DNA of 64,000 nucleotides, taken from assembly GCF_021440345.1 (NCBI RefSeq), contig NZ_JAKCNS010000011.1:1-64000 (forward strand), read 5' to 3'. This stretch comes from Kluyvera intermedia. Lineage in GTDB: Bacteria > Pseudomonadota > Gammaproteobacteria > Enterobacterales > Enterobacteriaceae. Shown here piece by piece: positions 20,468 through 31,184 of this stretch; the first letter of the stretch is position 1, and every line of letters begins with the position of its first letter. A program made the position numbers and the translations under genes. Under the pieces are notes generated by a model. It searched no databases. It saw nothing but the letters and a program-made list of their open reading frames with translations, and had not been told where the DNA came from.

Positions 20468-21250
20468 TTAGTCGCCGTAGACGTTGAAGTTGAAATATTT
20501 CTTCGCCATCTTGTCGTAGGTACCGTCAGCACGTAGCTCCGCCAGTGCTTTATCAAACGCCGCTTTCAGCTCAACGTCGTCTTTACGCAGCCCGACGCCA
20601 GTGCCATCACCAAAGAATTTCTTGTCTTTGACGGACGGACCCGCGAAATCAAAATCTTTACCCGCTGGTTGCTTGAGGAAACCTTCGCTGGCGGCAACTT
20701 CATCCTGGAATGCCGCGTCAAGACGACCGGCTGCCATATCGGAGTAGATCAGATCCTGGTTTTGATACGCCACAACATCAATGCCTTTGCTACGCCAGTT
20801 TTCGTTGGCATAAGCTTCCTGTGTGGAACCCTGCAGAACGCCGATATGCTTGCCTTTCAGCGCATCAAGGGTAGGCAAAATCGCCGAGCCTTTCGCCGCA
20901 ATCAGGCGTGAATCCGCTGCATACAGCTTGTTGGAGAAGGCGATTTCCTGCTGGCGTTTTTCGGTTATCGACAGCGAAGAGATGATGGCGTCGATTTTCT
21001 TCGCTTTCATCGACGGGATCAGCGCGTCAAAGTCGCTGCCCACCCAGGTACATTTGATGCTGGCGCGTTTACACATTTCATTACCCAGATCGATATCAAA
21101 GCCGATGAAATCGCCTTTGGCATCTTTCGAGGAGAACGGTGCGTAGGTAGTATCGGTGCCGATACGAATGCTTTGTGGCAGTGCGGCAAATACGCTGGAT
21201 GCGCTGCTGAGACCCAGCAGCAAAGAGAGAGCCAGAACCGTCTTCTTCAT
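20468..21250 (-). CDS. argT: Periplasmic Lys/Arg/Orn-binding protein ArgT (LAO)
   Basis: ArgT binds lysine, arginine and ornithine and shares the HisQMP membrane complex with HisJ. The 260-residue precursor has a signal peptide ending SSVFA before [17 protein letters not shown]. It is closely similar to HisJ along its length, so the pair is a tandem duplication. Start ATG 21250. It is the first gene of argT-hisJQMP. A sigma-54 type promoter lies about 72 bases upstream. Confidence 0.96.
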   Translation of the reverse strand: MKKTVLALSLLLGLSSASSVFAALPQSIRIGTDTTYAPFSSKDAKGDFIGFDIDLGNEMCKRASIKCTWVGSDFDALIPSMKAKKIDAIISSLSITEKRQQEIAFSNKLYAADSRLIAAKGSAILPTLDALKGKHIGVLQGSTQEAYANENWRSKGIDVVAYQNQDLIYSDMAAGRLDAAFQDEVAASEGFLKQPAGKDFDFAGPSVKDKKFFGDGTGVGLRKDDVELKAAFDKALAELRADGTYDKMAKKYFNFNVYGD

Positions 21251-21321
21251 ACGTTCCCCTATTAAATCGTGATGTCGTTAACTACTCATAATTATGTTGT
21301 GTGCGTCTGCAAAATCTTATT

Positions 21322-21337
21322 TGCATCTTCTGTGCCA
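21322..21337 (-). promoter_or_regulatory. Sigma-54 promoter of argT
   Basis: On the minus strand TGGCACA-N4-ATGCA matches the -24/-12 consensus in both invariant dinucleotides and spacing, upstream of argT. argT is a known Ntr-regulated gene in Salmonella. Confidence 0.7.
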
Positions 21338-21482
21338 TCTTTAACACTAAAAAACACATTGTTAAAAATGTTAATAAAAAGATAACAAAAGGTGATCATA
21401 AAGAAAGATATCAGCCGCAGCGCATAAATCGAGCACAAATAGACAATCGGGATGATTAAATATCGAGGATTTGATCGGCGTT

Positions 21483-21505
21483 ACAAAATCGCCCTGAAAC
21501 AGGGC
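21483..21505 (-). terminator. Terminator after ubiX
   Basis: On the minus strand GCCCTGTTTCAGGGC is followed by GATTTTGT, about 35 bases past the ubiX stop. A second GC-rich hairpin (about 21520-21536) lies between. Confidence 0.6.
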
Positions 21506-21538
21506 AAAGAATACATCATGCGCCCTGGTTGGGCGCGG

Positions 21539-22108
21539 CTACGCGCCGGTCCAGCGCGTAAAGAGATCCTGCGGCAGGTCGATATCGAAAAGATCGAGTA
21601 CGCGATTTACCGTCTGGTTAATCACGTCGTCCAGCGATTGTGGGCGGTGATAAAATGCAGGTACTGGCGGCATGATAATTGCGCCAATCTCAGCTGCCTG
21701 GGTCATCAAACGCAGGTGCCCCAGGTGCAGCGGCGTTTCTCGTACGCACAGCACCAGCGGGCGGCGCTCTTTGAGCACCACGTCAGCGGCGCGCGTCAAC
21801 AGGCCATCGGTATAGCTATTGACGATACCAGAGAGAGTTTTGATTGAGCACGGCAGAATAATCATCCCGGCCGTTTTAAACGAGCCTGATGAGATACTGG
21901 CACCGATATCGCGCGCGTCGTGCACCACATCGGCCAGCGCCTGAACCTCACGCAGCGAAAAGTCGGTTTCCAGCGCCAGCGTCTGGCGTGCCGCCTGGCT
22001 CATCACCAGATGCGTTTCCACATCCGGCAGGCTGCGCAGCACCTGCAATAAGCGAACACCGTAGATGGCGCCGCTGGCGCCGGAGATTCCAATGATGAGT
22101 CGTTTCAC
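21539..22108 (-). CDS. ubiX: Flavin prenyltransferase UbiX
   Basis: UbiX attaches a dimethylallyl group to FMN, making the prenylated flavin used by the UbiD decarboxylase in ubiquinone synthesis. From GTG at 22108 the protein is 189 residues, the E. coli length, starting (M)KRLIIGISGASGAIYGVRLL. A longer frame upstream is not supported. The SGAIYG flavin loop and the ETPLHLGHL motif are present. It is transcribed alone, with accessory remains upstream. Confidence 0.94.
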   Translation of the reverse strand: MKRLIIGISGASGAIYGVRLLQVLRSLPDVETHLVMSQAARQTLALETDFSLREVQALADVVHDARDIGASISSGSFKTAGMIILPCSIKTLSGIVNSYTDGLLTRAADVVLKERRPLVLCVRETPLHLGHLRLMTQAAEIGAIIMPPVPAFYHRPQSLDDVINQTVNRVLDLFDIDLPQDLFTRWTGA

Positions 22109-22149
22109 ACAAACCGCCCTGTTTCCATAGTGGAGCAAACTTTGCCGGA

Positions 22150-22287
22150 TTACGGCGCCAGACGCAACCGCGAGGCATGATTATCGGTGAGCGAACTTTC
22201 GCGTACCACTAGCCGTACCGGTAACAGCAAGCTTCTTTCACTCTCATCGTTCATCAGTAACTGGAAAGCATCGCTCCCCAGTTCACT
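22150..22287 (-). pseudogene. 3' remnant of a LacI family regulator gene
   Basis: The minus-strand frame reads ELGSDAFQLLMNDE, then LLLPVRLVVRESSLTDN, and ends in TAA at 22150. The LLPVRLVVRESS stretch is the hallmark C-terminus of LacI/GalR repressors. An in-frame TAA lies directly upstream at 22288-22290 and no HTH domain or earlier part of the protein follows, so at least 85% of the gene is gone. Confidence 0.8.
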
Positions 22288-22320
22288 TTATCGACTGCGC
22301 CGCCGACAGCACTGGAATAG

Positions 22321-22449
22321 CAACCGCTGTATAGTTTTGATAATCACCAGACGGCGGTGGAAAAACAGACCTTAACCTTTATTCCATGGTTTTGCTGGGC
22401 CAACCCTGGCGAAGGCAAAATGCAGATTTGGGTCGATGAAGCCCGATAA
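22321..22449 (+). pseudogene. 3' remnant of a GH127 (DUF1680) glycoside hydrolase gene
   Basis: The plus-strand frame gives 42 residues including TLTFIPWFCWANPGEGKMQ and then TAA at 22447-22449. The L-x-x-(V/I)P-(Y/W)-x-x-WAN-x-G-x-x-x-M-x-(V/I)W pattern is the C-terminus of beta-L-arabinofuranosidase-like GH127 enzymes. An in-frame TAG precedes it at 22318-22320 and no upstream part is present. The family call is by recall of the motif. Confidence 0.65.
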
Positions 22450-22474
22450 GGCGCTCTCGCGATGCGAGAACGCC
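22441..22474. repeat. REP-like palindrome
   Basis: GCCCGATAAGGCG is followed by a GCGCTCTCGC/GCGAGAACGC stem-loop, as in enterobacterial REP units. It can also serve as the transcript end of the permease gene on the minus strand. Confidence 0.5.
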
Positions 22475-22479
22475 CATCT

Positions 22480-23868
22480 TTATTTCAACGTTGGTCGAAA
22501 AATAAACCACGAGGCCACAATACAGGCCATCAAGAATAACTCAATCAGCATAATCAATAGCCCGGGTGCGCTAAACCAGGTGCCGATAATAATCGCAATA
22601 TTAGTGATAATAACAAATCCAGCCACCCATGGAAAAAGCGGAGACCGATAGCGCAATAGGTTACGTGGATATTCACCATGGTTCACCGCACGTCGGAAGC
22701 GATACTGACACCAGCCAATGACAATCCACGCCAGACATCCCACCTGTCCGGTACTGGCTATCAGATAGAGGTAGAACTGCTGGGCGGAAATATAGCGCGT
22801 TAGCATCGACACCAGCGCAAAAATCACTGTCAGTAAAATGGCATTAACCGGAACGCCATGTTGACTAACCCGGCTAAAACAGGCAGGTGCAAATCGGTCC
22901 CCTGCCATTGACCACAGCATCCGCGAACTGGCGTAGATCGCCGAGTTGGCGGCAGACACTGCCGCGGAAAAGATAACCAACGTCATCAGGGTATCGGCGC
23001 CGGGGATCCCAACATGAGAAAATACCCAGACAAAAGGGCTTTGCCCGTTCGGGACCTGTGCACGTGGATAGACAAGAGCCAGGATAGCAATCGCCAGGCC
23101 ATAAAATAAGATAATCCGCACGCCAATACCGAGGATCACTTTAGGTAAAATCGTCTGTGGCGACTCGGTTTCACCCGCCGCATTTCCCACCAGCTCCACA
23201 CCTTGAAAAGAGTAAATAACGATCGTCATGCAAACCAGAATTTGCCACTCACCATGCGGTAACCAAACGCCATCCGTTTTCAGCGTCGGATGCCAACCTG
23301 TTTGCCCTATTAATGAATAGATCATGACGCCACCCGCTGCAATAAACAGCACGATGGCAAAGACTTTAAGAGCTGAAAGCCAGTATTCACACTCGCCAAA
23401 GCTTTTCGCCGAACAGAGATTAATGATTGTTAATGCCACGAGAATAATTGGACAGAAATAATAAACGGGAATAGTAGGTAAATAGTGGTGGGCGATAAAA
23501 CTGGCGGCAGTTAAGTCGGCAGCAAGGGAGAAAACCCAGCTAAACCAGTACAACCAGCCGATGGTATAGCTCAATATGGGATGTGGAATAAACATCAACG
23601 CATAATGCTGAAACGAACCCGAGTGAGGAAATGCGCACGATAATTCGCCGAGACACATCATCGTCGCCAGCATGATGGCTCCGGCCAGTAAATAAGCCAG
23701 CAGCGTGCCCGCTGGGCCAACACTGTATAGCGGTTCGGCAATCCCGATAAACAATCCTGTTCCTATTGTCCCACCAAGCGACATCATTAATAGATGTCGC
23801 TTTTTTAAGTTACGACGCAACTCACCGGTTTGCGCTACTACAGGAGATTCTTGTAGGGTACTCATCAT
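22480..23868 (-). CDS. Amino acid permease, APC superfamily (AAT family)
   Basis: This inner-membrane carrier of 462 residues has about 12 helices and the APC hallmark GGTIGTGLFIG at residues 32-42, with the LRRNLKKRHLLMMSL lead-in typical of the AAT family (LysP, AroP, PheP). It is the last gene of the sigma-54 controlled operon, 62 bases after the racemase-like gene. From context it probably takes up a basic amino acid such as lysine or ornithine. Salmonella has a comparable permease in this place, as I recall. The substrate is inferred. Confidence 0.88.
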   Translation of the reverse strand: MMSTLQESPVVAQTGELRRNLKKRHLLMMSLGGTIGTGLFIGIAEPLYSVGPAGTLLAYLLAGAIMLATMMCLGELSCAFPHSGSFQHYALMFIPHPILSYTIGWLYWFSWVFSLAADLTAASFIAHHYLPTIPVYYFCPIILVALTIINLCSAKSFGECEYWLSALKVFAIVLFIAAGGVMIYSLIGQTGWHPTLKTDGVWLPHGEWQILVCMTIVIYSFQGVELVGNAAGETESPQTILPKVILGIGVRIILFYGLAIAILALVYPRAQVPNGQSPFVWVFSHVGIPGADTLMTLVIFSAAVSAANSAIYASSRMLWSMAGDRFAPACFSRVSQHGVPVNAILLTVIFALVSMLTRYISAQQFYLYLIASTGQVGCLAWIVIGWCQYRFRRAVNHGEYPRNLLRYRSPLFPWVAGFVIITNIAIIIGTWFSAPGLLIMLIELFLMACIVASWFIFRPTLK

Positions 23869-23930
23869 TACTCCCTATCTTTATGTAGGGGTCAGAGTGA
23901 CGCTGCAGGCACGAACCCGCAGCGTTTTCT

Positions 23931-25034
23931 TTAGCGAGTGAATCGCATGGCAACGCCTTTGGTCTGACAAGCCATCAGCAGCCCGGTGTAATCAAGCTCG
24001 AAGCGGATCGCATCGCCAACCTGTAACGGCAAAGAGCAGGACTCAATATCGGCGAGAGTATGGTCGCTAGTCTGTCCAAGAATGGTTATTCCGTCATCAC
24101 ATGGTACGCAGTTATCCGCCGGTACATCCTGGCGGCCAAATGCCAGCAATGCGCGCTTACGTACACCGCTATCAATAAAGGTTTTGGTTTGCAAAAAAGC
24201 ATCTACGCCCAGTTCGCCGACGGGGAACGTCGGTTTACTATTAAGCTCAATAATCTCCGCCTCCAGAACGTACATATCCGAACAAGCTTTCTCCACCGGC
24301 TTAACTGAATGATGAAATTCATCCAGATATTTCATATCAACGTATTCGATACCAAATTCATGCAACCCGCCAATACGCAGATGATTCAACCCGTGTGGCC
24401 AGACGCCCTTATCCAGTAGATGATAGCTCGTGCAGTTGCCCGCGGATAAACGGCGTATTTTCACGCCGCTGTCTTGCTCCAGTCGTGCTGCCAGAGCCAG
24501 AAAATCATCACCATTTTTGACCGTGGGTAGAACGGTGCCGTAGCAGTTGAAATTAGTGCCAAGCCCATACAACGCGAGGCAAGGCAATGCGGTGATAAGA
24601 TTGATTGTTTCGAGGATTTTCGCATATTCGCTAAACCAGATACCTTCGCGCAAATCGCCCATATCAATCATCAGTAGAATCTGATGCGTTTTCCCCTGGC
24701 GGCAAGCTTCCTCCGATAATGCACGCAGGATCAGCGGTTCGCTGTTTAAACTAATATCGGCATAGCGAATAACATCCTCAATCTCACTCAGGCAAGGACT
24801 GCGCAGCAAACAGGTTGTGCAGCCAATATTACGGAGCTTTTTCAGGTTGTAGGTACGTGATTCGGCAATAACCTGAATCCCGCCATCAAAAACCGCCTGA
24901 GCCGTTTCCACGCAGCCATCAAAGACTTTATTTACTGCCATAACCTCAATACCGCTGCTGGCTAATAACGTTTTTTCAGTTCGCGCGTTTTCTTCCAGTT
25001 TACGTAAATTGATTTCCAGAGTAGGCATATACAT
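23931..25034 (-). CDS. PLP amino acid racemase, ornithine racemase (Orr)-like
   Basis: This 367-residue alanine-racemase-fold enzyme has its PLP lysine likely at Lys36 in VMAVNKVFDG. SLNSE, the MIDMGDLREGIW stretch and GTNFNCYG strongly resemble clostridial ornithine racemase and YhfX-type proteins rather than Alr/DadX. The likely reaction is L/D interconversion of ornithine or lysine. ATG 25034 is one base after the antiporter stop, with GGGGG as the ribosome site; ATG 25028 is an alternative. Its partner decarboxylase two genes upstream could consume the D-isomer. The exact substrate is inferred. Confidence 0.85.
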   Translation of the reverse strand: MYMPTLEINLRKLEENARTEKTLLASSGIEVMAVNKVFDGCVETAQAVFDGGIQVIAESRTYNLKKLRNIGCTTCLLRSPCLSEIEDVIRYADISLNSEPLILRALSEEACRQGKTHQILLMIDMGDLREGIWFSEYAKILETINLITALPCLALYGLGTNFNCYGTVLPTVKNGDDFLALAARLEQDSGVKIRRLSAGNCTSYHLLDKGVWPHGLNHLRIGGLHEFGIEYVDMKYLDEFHHSVKPVEKACSDMYVLEAEIIELNSKPTFPVGELGVDAFLQTKTFIDSGVRKRALLAFGRQDVPADNCVPCDDGITILGQTSDHTLADIESCSLPLQVGDAIRFELDYTGLLMACQTKGVAMRFTR

Positions 25035-25035
25035 T

Positions 25036-26457
25036 TTATTTACCCCCGGCCATATTCAGTCGTGCATTACGCTTTATTGCGCGATGGTAGATGCATTCGG
25101 CGACAATTACTGCCAACAGGGCACCAGCGACAATCTTGCCGGCGTACTGGAAATATCCACCCATATCGATTTGTGACGGCGGGATAAACAGCAATCCAAC
25201 GGCAAAGGCGATGGAAATAAAGCCTAATGCAGGCAAAACGGCAGGCAAGATTTTGCCCGGAATTTTGAAACTTCTTGGTGTGTCAGGTTGCGTCTGACGC
25301 AGCCGCCAGAACGCCGGGAACATCACCAGATAAGGGATAAAATAGGTAATTGTCGTTAACGCAGTTAGCATCCAGTATGCCGCAGCGACGCTGGGTGAAA
25401 TGAAGGTGGAGAAGCACAGTACCGTCACAATAATTGCTTGTACGATCAACGCAAAGACCGGCGTTTTCCATACCGGATGCAGCTGCGCGATTTTATCACC
25501 TAACAGATTATCTTCGCGGGAAGCCTCCTGAAGCATATAGATAGGCCCGACCAGCCACGAATTAATCTGCCCCAGCGCACCGAAGAACATGCAGAAGGCC
25601 ATTACCGGAATCAGCCACGGCATATGCAACGTATCTGCCGCCGCATGCATCGCCTGCATTACCCCGGCAACAATATCGGTTTGTCCTGCGGGCAATAGCG
25701 TATTCAGCGCCCAGGTACCGATCATGTAAATCCCCACAATCACGGCGGCAGACACGGCCATTGCACGAGGGAAATCGCGCTGTGGATTGCGAGTACGCCC
25801 TGCAATCATCGGTGCCACTTCCAGCCCAGCAAAAGCAAACATCATGCTGGAGAGGAATACAATGGTATCCCAGTGACTTAGATCCGGAATCCAATTTGCG
25901 GCCGTCGCGTAGTCAGTTTGCATCGAATGCCCGGTCAGCAACCAGACAATCGCCAGGATAATTAATATCGCGGAGGGAATAAATACGCCGCACCAGGCGC
26001 TAATACTATTGATGATTTTGGTCCATTCCATGCCGCGAATATTCATCAGCGTCAGCAGCCAGAAAATGGCTGCCGAGCCAATGCCAATAAACGCTTTATT
26101 TTCCGCCAGACCATTACCAATCATGTATCCCAGCGCAGTAAAACCAAATTGCAGCATCAGCGGGAAAAACAGCACGCAGGAAAAGAGAAAACAAACCACA
26201 ACAATCCACGCAATACGTTTGCCAAAGGCCTCTTTAATCCAGACAAAAATACCGCCATCTTTCGGCCAACCGGTGGACAGTTCTCCACATACCATCGCCA
26301 GCGGAAAGAACAGGCAAAATGCAGCAATCACCCACAACAGCATGGCAGAAGCCCCGTAAGGTGCCACGTTGGGGATTTGTCGCAAACTTAAAATTGCAAT
26401 GACATTCATAAAGACAATGTCTTTAATGCCAAGTAAGCCAGAACTATTATTACTCAT
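25036..26457 (-). CDS. Amino acid antiporter, APC superfamily (glutamate/GABA-antiporter type)
   Basis: This 473-residue inner-membrane protein has about 12 helices. GIKDIVFMNVIAILSLRQIPNVAPYGASAM near the N-terminus and FAFAGLEVAPMIAGRTRNPQRDFPRAM mid-protein are typical of GadC-like and related exchangers. Lying between the decarboxylase and the racemase, it is well placed to swap an external amino acid for the diamine product. Start ATG 26457. The gap to the decarboxylase stop is 94 bases. Confidence 0.88.
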   Translation of the reverse strand: MSNNSSGLLGIKDIVFMNVIAILSLRQIPNVAPYGASAMLLWVIAAFCLFFPLAMVCGELSTGWPKDGGIFVWIKEAFGKRIAWIVVVCFLFSCVLFFPLMLQFGFTALGYMIGNGLAENKAFIGIGSAAIFWLLTLMNIRGMEWTKIINSISAWCGVFIPSAILIILAIVWLLTGHSMQTDYATAANWIPDLSHWDTIVFLSSMMFAFAGLEVAPMIAGRTRNPQRDFPRAMAVSAAVIVGIYMIGTWALNTLLPAGQTDIVAGVMQAMHAAADTLHMPWLIPVMAFCMFFGALGQINSWLVGPIYMLQEASREDNLLGDKIAQLHPVWKTPVFALIVQAIIVTVLCFSTFISPSVAAAYWMLTALTTITYFIPYLVMFPAFWRLRQTQPDTPRSFKIPGKILPAVLPALGFISIAFAVGLLFIPPSQIDMGGYFQYAGKIVAGALLAVIVAECIYHRAIKRNARLNMAGGK

Positions 26458-26551
26458 GGCTATCTCCTATTATCCACAAAGGGAGAAATATCCCTTTGCA
26501 GATCGCGTTATCCAGCGGCCTCAGCATTCCCTGAGGCCCAAATATATTGAT

Positions 26552-27967
<1,416 letters not shown>

Positions 27968-28002
27968 TCAGTTTAAAAACCACACTTTCCTGATGGATAT
28001 AG

Positions 28003-28018
28003 AGCAACAAGCGCGCCA
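28003..28018 (-). promoter_or_regulatory. Sigma-54 promoter of the decarboxylase operon
   Basis: On the minus strand TGGCGCG-N4-TTGCT matches the -24/-12 consensus at every invariant base and in spacing, about 55 bases before the decarboxylase start. The divergent enhancer-binding protein is the obvious activator. Confidence 0.85.
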
Positions 28019-28070
28019 CGATTTTTATCGTTTAAATTCAATAAATTAAAATAATAAACATTTTTTATTT

Positions 28071-28106
28071 TTCGTCTCTTAGTGTGTTATTCATCACATC
28101 GACGAA
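28071..28106. promoter_or_regulatory. Candidate enhancer site (UAS) for the sigma-54 activator
   Basis: TTCGTC (28071-28076) and GACGAA (28101-28106) form an inverted repeat around a TGTG...CACA inner dyad. It lies 50-90 bases upstream of the -24 box, a normal place for an activator site, and close to the regulator's own start. Confidence 0.4.
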
Positions 28107-28160
28107 ATTTTGTCACATTTAAAATAGGGTTAATACTCATGAAATGGACTTGATTTTGCT

Positions 28161-29588
28161 ATGGCATCAACGAATGAAGAACTGGCTGCCGCGCTCAAAA
28201 TGTTTTCGCGTTTCTTCGATCTGATACATCAACCACTGGCCGTGATTAATGAACGAGGTGAATACGTCTACTACAACCAGGAAAGTGCGGAGCTTGATGG
28301 ATACAGCATTGAACAGGCGATGGGCAAGCATATGCTGGACGTTTATCCCAGGATGAAAGAGACCCAAAGCACCATGCTGTCATCTTTGAAGGAAGGGGTT
28401 GAATATATTGGTCATTACCAGATTTACTACAACGCTCGAGGTCAGGCGGTGGATTACCAACATACCACTGCCCCGCTCTACTCAAACCAGGGCAACATGG
28501 TCGGCGTCATCGAAATTGGCAGGAACATGTCGGGTGTCAGACGCTTGCAGGAACAGGTGGTGGAGCTAAACCATCTGTTATACGCCCAGGGGCATGAAAA
28601 ACACCATGCCATCATTACTGAAAATGCAGAAATGCTGGCCAATATTGCCAAGGCAAAACGCCTGGCCATCAGCAATATTCCGGTAACTATTGTGGGTGAG
28701 ACCGGGACGGGGAAAGAGCTTTTTTCTCGGCTTATTCATCAATACAGCAAGCGTGCCGACAAACCATTTATTGCCCTGAACTGCGGTGCGCTACCGCCAA
28801 CCTTAGTCGAAAGCACTCTTTTCGGCACCATGCGCGGTGCCTATACCGGCGCAGAAAACAGTCTGGGATACCTGGAGTTGGCTAACGGTGGGACGCTCTT
28901 CCTGGATGAACTGAACGCCATGCCCATCGAAATACAAAGTAAATTACTGCGCTTTTTACAAGATAAGACGTTCTGGCGGCTCGGCGGCCAAAAACCAATT
29001 CACTCTGACGTCCGTATTATCGCCGCAATGAATGAAACACCGGTACGATTGATTCAGCAAGAACGGCTACGCCCGGATCTGTTTTACCGGCTCAACGTCG
29101 GTATGCTCATGTTGCCGCCTCTCCGTACTCGTCCGGAAGATATTCCTCTGCTGGCCAATTATTTCATTGATAAATACCGTCGCGAGGTTCCACAAGATAT
29201 CCATGGTTTAAGCGAGGCAGCACGCATGGCACTACTGGACAACCCCTGGCCAGGCAACGTTAGAATGCTGGAAAATGCAATTGTCCGCAGCATGATCATG
29301 CAGGAAACAGATGGCATGCTGAAAAATATCATCTTTGACAATGAAGAACTTAATTTAGGTTTTCCGGAGATCCCAACGGTTGCCAGTCATATCGCTGAAA
29401 CTGAGTTGCAGCAGGAAAGTTCGCTTGAGGCTCGGGTGGCTAACTATGAAAGGGGTTTGATAGAAACCGCGCTGGATACATATCAGGGGAATATTGCAGC
29501 AGCGGCGCGAACGCTTAACGTTTCCCGGACGACTCTGAACTATAAAATACAGAAGTACGGCATCCGTTTTGGTGTCATCCATCGCTGA
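28161..29588 (+). CDS. Sigma-54 dependent transcriptional activator (PAS-AAA+-Fis)
   Basis: This 475-residue enhancer-binding protein has an N-terminal PAS sensor (about residues 12-125) and an AAA+ domain with Walker A GETGTGKE at 179-186, the sigma-54 contact loop GAYTGA at 226-231 and Walker B GGTLFLDE at 243-250. A Fis-type HTH ends the protein (GNIAAAARTLNVSRTTLNYKI, about 440-460). It has no receiver domain, so a small ligand or redox cue is likelier than a kinase. It is divergent from the decarboxylase operon, which has a near-perfect sigma-54 promoter. Start ATG 28161. Confidence 0.93.
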   Translation: MASTNEELAAALKMFSRFFDLIHQPLAVINERGEYVYYNQESAELDGYSIEQAMGKHMLDVYPRMKETQSTMLSSLKEGVEYIGHYQIYYNARGQAVDYQHTTAPLYSNQGNMVGVIEIGRNMSGVRRLQEQVVELNHLLYAQGHEKHHAIITENAEMLANIAKAKRLAISNIPVTIVGETGTGKELFSRLIHQYSKRADKPFIALNCGALPPTLVESTLFGTMRGAYTGAENSLGYLELANGGTLFLDELNAMPIEIQSKLLRFLQDKTFWRLGGQKPIHSDVRIIAAMNETPVRLIQQERLRPDLFYRLNVGMLMLPPLRTRPEDIPLLANYFIDKYRREVPQDIHGLSEAARMALLDNPWPGNVRMLENAIVRSMIMQETDGMLKNIIFDNEELNLGFPEIPTVASHIAETELQQESSLEARVANYERGLIETALDTYQGNIAAAARTLNVSRTTLNYKIQKYGIRFGVIHR

Positions 29589-29592
29589 AAAT

Positions 29593-29621
29593 AGCCAGCG
29601 ACGAAAGAAACGTCGCTGGCT
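29593..29621. terminator. Bidirectional hairpin between the activator gene and purF
   Basis: AGCCAGCGACG and CGTCGCTGGCT form a perfect 11-bp stem between the two convergent stops. The flanking U-tracts are weak. Confidence 0.65.
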
Positions 29622-29633
29622 GAGAGAGTGGAC

Positions 29634-31151
29634 TTAACCTTCGTTGTGCATCTCTAAGTTTTCGACTTCATTTTGCAACAGCATCGCTTTGGCGTCGTCA
29701 TTGCGCAGTGAATCGAGGAAATCAAGATAGGTCTGGTCAACGTCTTTGGTAACGTACACGCCGTTAAATACCGAGCATTCAAACTGCTGAATGTCCGGGT
29801 TCTCAGCGCGTACGGCTTCAATCAGATCGTTAAGATCCTGGAAGATAAGACCGTCTGCACCGATGATCTGTCGGATTTCATCCACTTCACGCCCGTGAGC
29901 AATCAGCTCGGTAGCGGTTGGCATATCAATACCGTAGACATTCGGGAAACGAATTTCAGGTGCAGCGGAGGCCAGATAGACCTTTTTCGCTCCGGCTTCA
30001 CGCGCCATTTCGATAATCTGCTCAGACGTGGTACCCCGCACGATGGAATCATCCACCAGCAGGACGTTCTTACCGCGGAACTCAGCGCGGTTGGCGTTGA
30101 GTTTACGGCGCACTGATTTACGACGCAGCTGCTGGCCCGGCATGATAAAGGTACGGCCAACGTAACGGTTTTTCACAAAACCCTGGCGGTACGGTTTATC
30201 CAGAATACGGGCAATCTCCAGCGCGATATCGCAAGAGGTTTCTGGAATCGGGATAACCACGTCGATATCCAGATCTTCCCACTCGCGGGCGATTTTCTCG
30301 CCAAGCTTGGTGCCCATGTTGACGCGAGCGCTGTAGACGGAAATCTTATCGATAAAGGAGTCCGGACGCGCAAAGTAGACGTATTCGAACAGGCATGGAT
30401 TGCTCACCGGGTTGTCAGCACATTGACGGGTAAACAACTGCCTTTTCTCAGTGATGTAGACTGCTTCGCCCGGCGCCACATCGCGCAGGAATTCAAAGCC
30501 CAGCGTATCCAGCGCAACGCTTTCGGAAGCCACCATATACTCGGTACGGCCATCGCCAATATCACGCTTACCCAGCACCAGCGGACGGATGCCATTAGGG
30601 TCGCGGAAAGCAACCATGCCATGACCGATAATCATCGCGACACACGCATAGGCACCACGAATCTGACGATTCGTCGCGGCAATGGCGGCAAAGATATTGT
30701 CGGCTTCCAGCGGATAATGGCGGAAGTTATCCAGCTCGCTGGCAAAAATATTGAGCAGGATTTCAGAGTCAGAAGTGGTGTTGATGTGGCGGCGTTTCTC
30801 TTCAAACAGCTTCTGACGTAACTCATGCGCGTTGGTCAGGTTGCCGTTGTGCGCAAGCGTAATACCGTATGGCGAGTTAACGTAGAAAGGCTGAGCTTCA
30901 GAAGCGCTGGAGCTGCCCGCCGTTGGGTAGCGCACATGGCCAATACCCATATTGCCCTGCATACGCTGCATGTGGCGGGCTTCAAAGACATCGCTGACCA
31001 GGCCGTTTGCCTTACGCAACCGGAAGCAGTTGTTGGCATCAATGGTGATGATGCCAGCGGCATCCTGTCCACGGTGCTGCAGCACCGTTAGCGCATCATA
31101 AATCGACTGGTTAACCGGCATGACACCGGCGATACCGACAATACCGCACAT
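29634..31151 (-). CDS. purF: Amidophosphoribosyltransferase PurF
   Basis: PurF makes phosphoribosylamine from PRPP and glutamine, the first committed step of purine synthesis. From ATG 31151 the protein is 505 residues and begins MCGIVGI, so Cys2 becomes the N-terminal glutaminase nucleophile. A longer frame upstream of this ATG is not the start. The PRPP loop [13 protein letters not shown] lies near residues 362-374. It follows cvpA by 33 bases and shares its PurR-controlled promoter. Confidence 0.97.
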   Translation of the reverse strand: MCGIVGIAGVMPVNQSIYDALTVLQHRGQDAAGIITIDANNCFRLRKANGLVSDVFEARHMQRMQGNMGIGHVRYPTAGSSSASEAQPFYVNSPYGITLAHNGNLTNAHELRQKLFEEKRRHINTTSDSEILLNIFASELDNFRHYPLEADNIFAAIAATNRQIRGAYACVAMIIGHGMVAFRDPNGIRPLVLGKRDIGDGRTEYMVASESVALDTLGFEFLRDVAPGEAVYITEKRQLFTRQCADNPVSNPCLFEYVYFARPDSFIDKISVYSARVNMGTKLGEKIAREWEDLDIDVVIPIPETSCDIALEIARILDKPYRQGFVKNRYVGRTFIMPGQQLRRKSVRRKLNANRAEFRGKNVLLVDDSIVRGTTSEQIIEMAREAGAKKVYLASAAPEIRFPNVYGIDMPTATELIAHGREVDEIRQIIGADGLIFQDLNDLIEAVRAENPDIQQFECSVFNGVYVTKDVDQTYLDFLDSLRNDDAKAMLLQNEVENLEMHNEG

Positions 31152-31184
31152 ACGTCTTTTCCTCGTTAAGCAACGACCCAAAGT

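Larger units (their letters stand above)
22139..22479. other. ubiX-permease gap holding gene remains
   Basis: The 341 bases between ubiX and the permease gene hold no intact gene. They carry the 3' end of a LacI-family regulator on the minus strand (22150-22287), the 3' end of a GH127-like glycoside hydrolase on the plus strand (about 22321-22449) and a REP-like palindrome after that. Confidence 0.75.

Noticed and set aside
22187-22375. 62-codon open frame on the plus strand in the ubiX gap
   Set aside because: It crosses the LacI remnant on the other strand and the deletion joint; no ribosome site or family motif.
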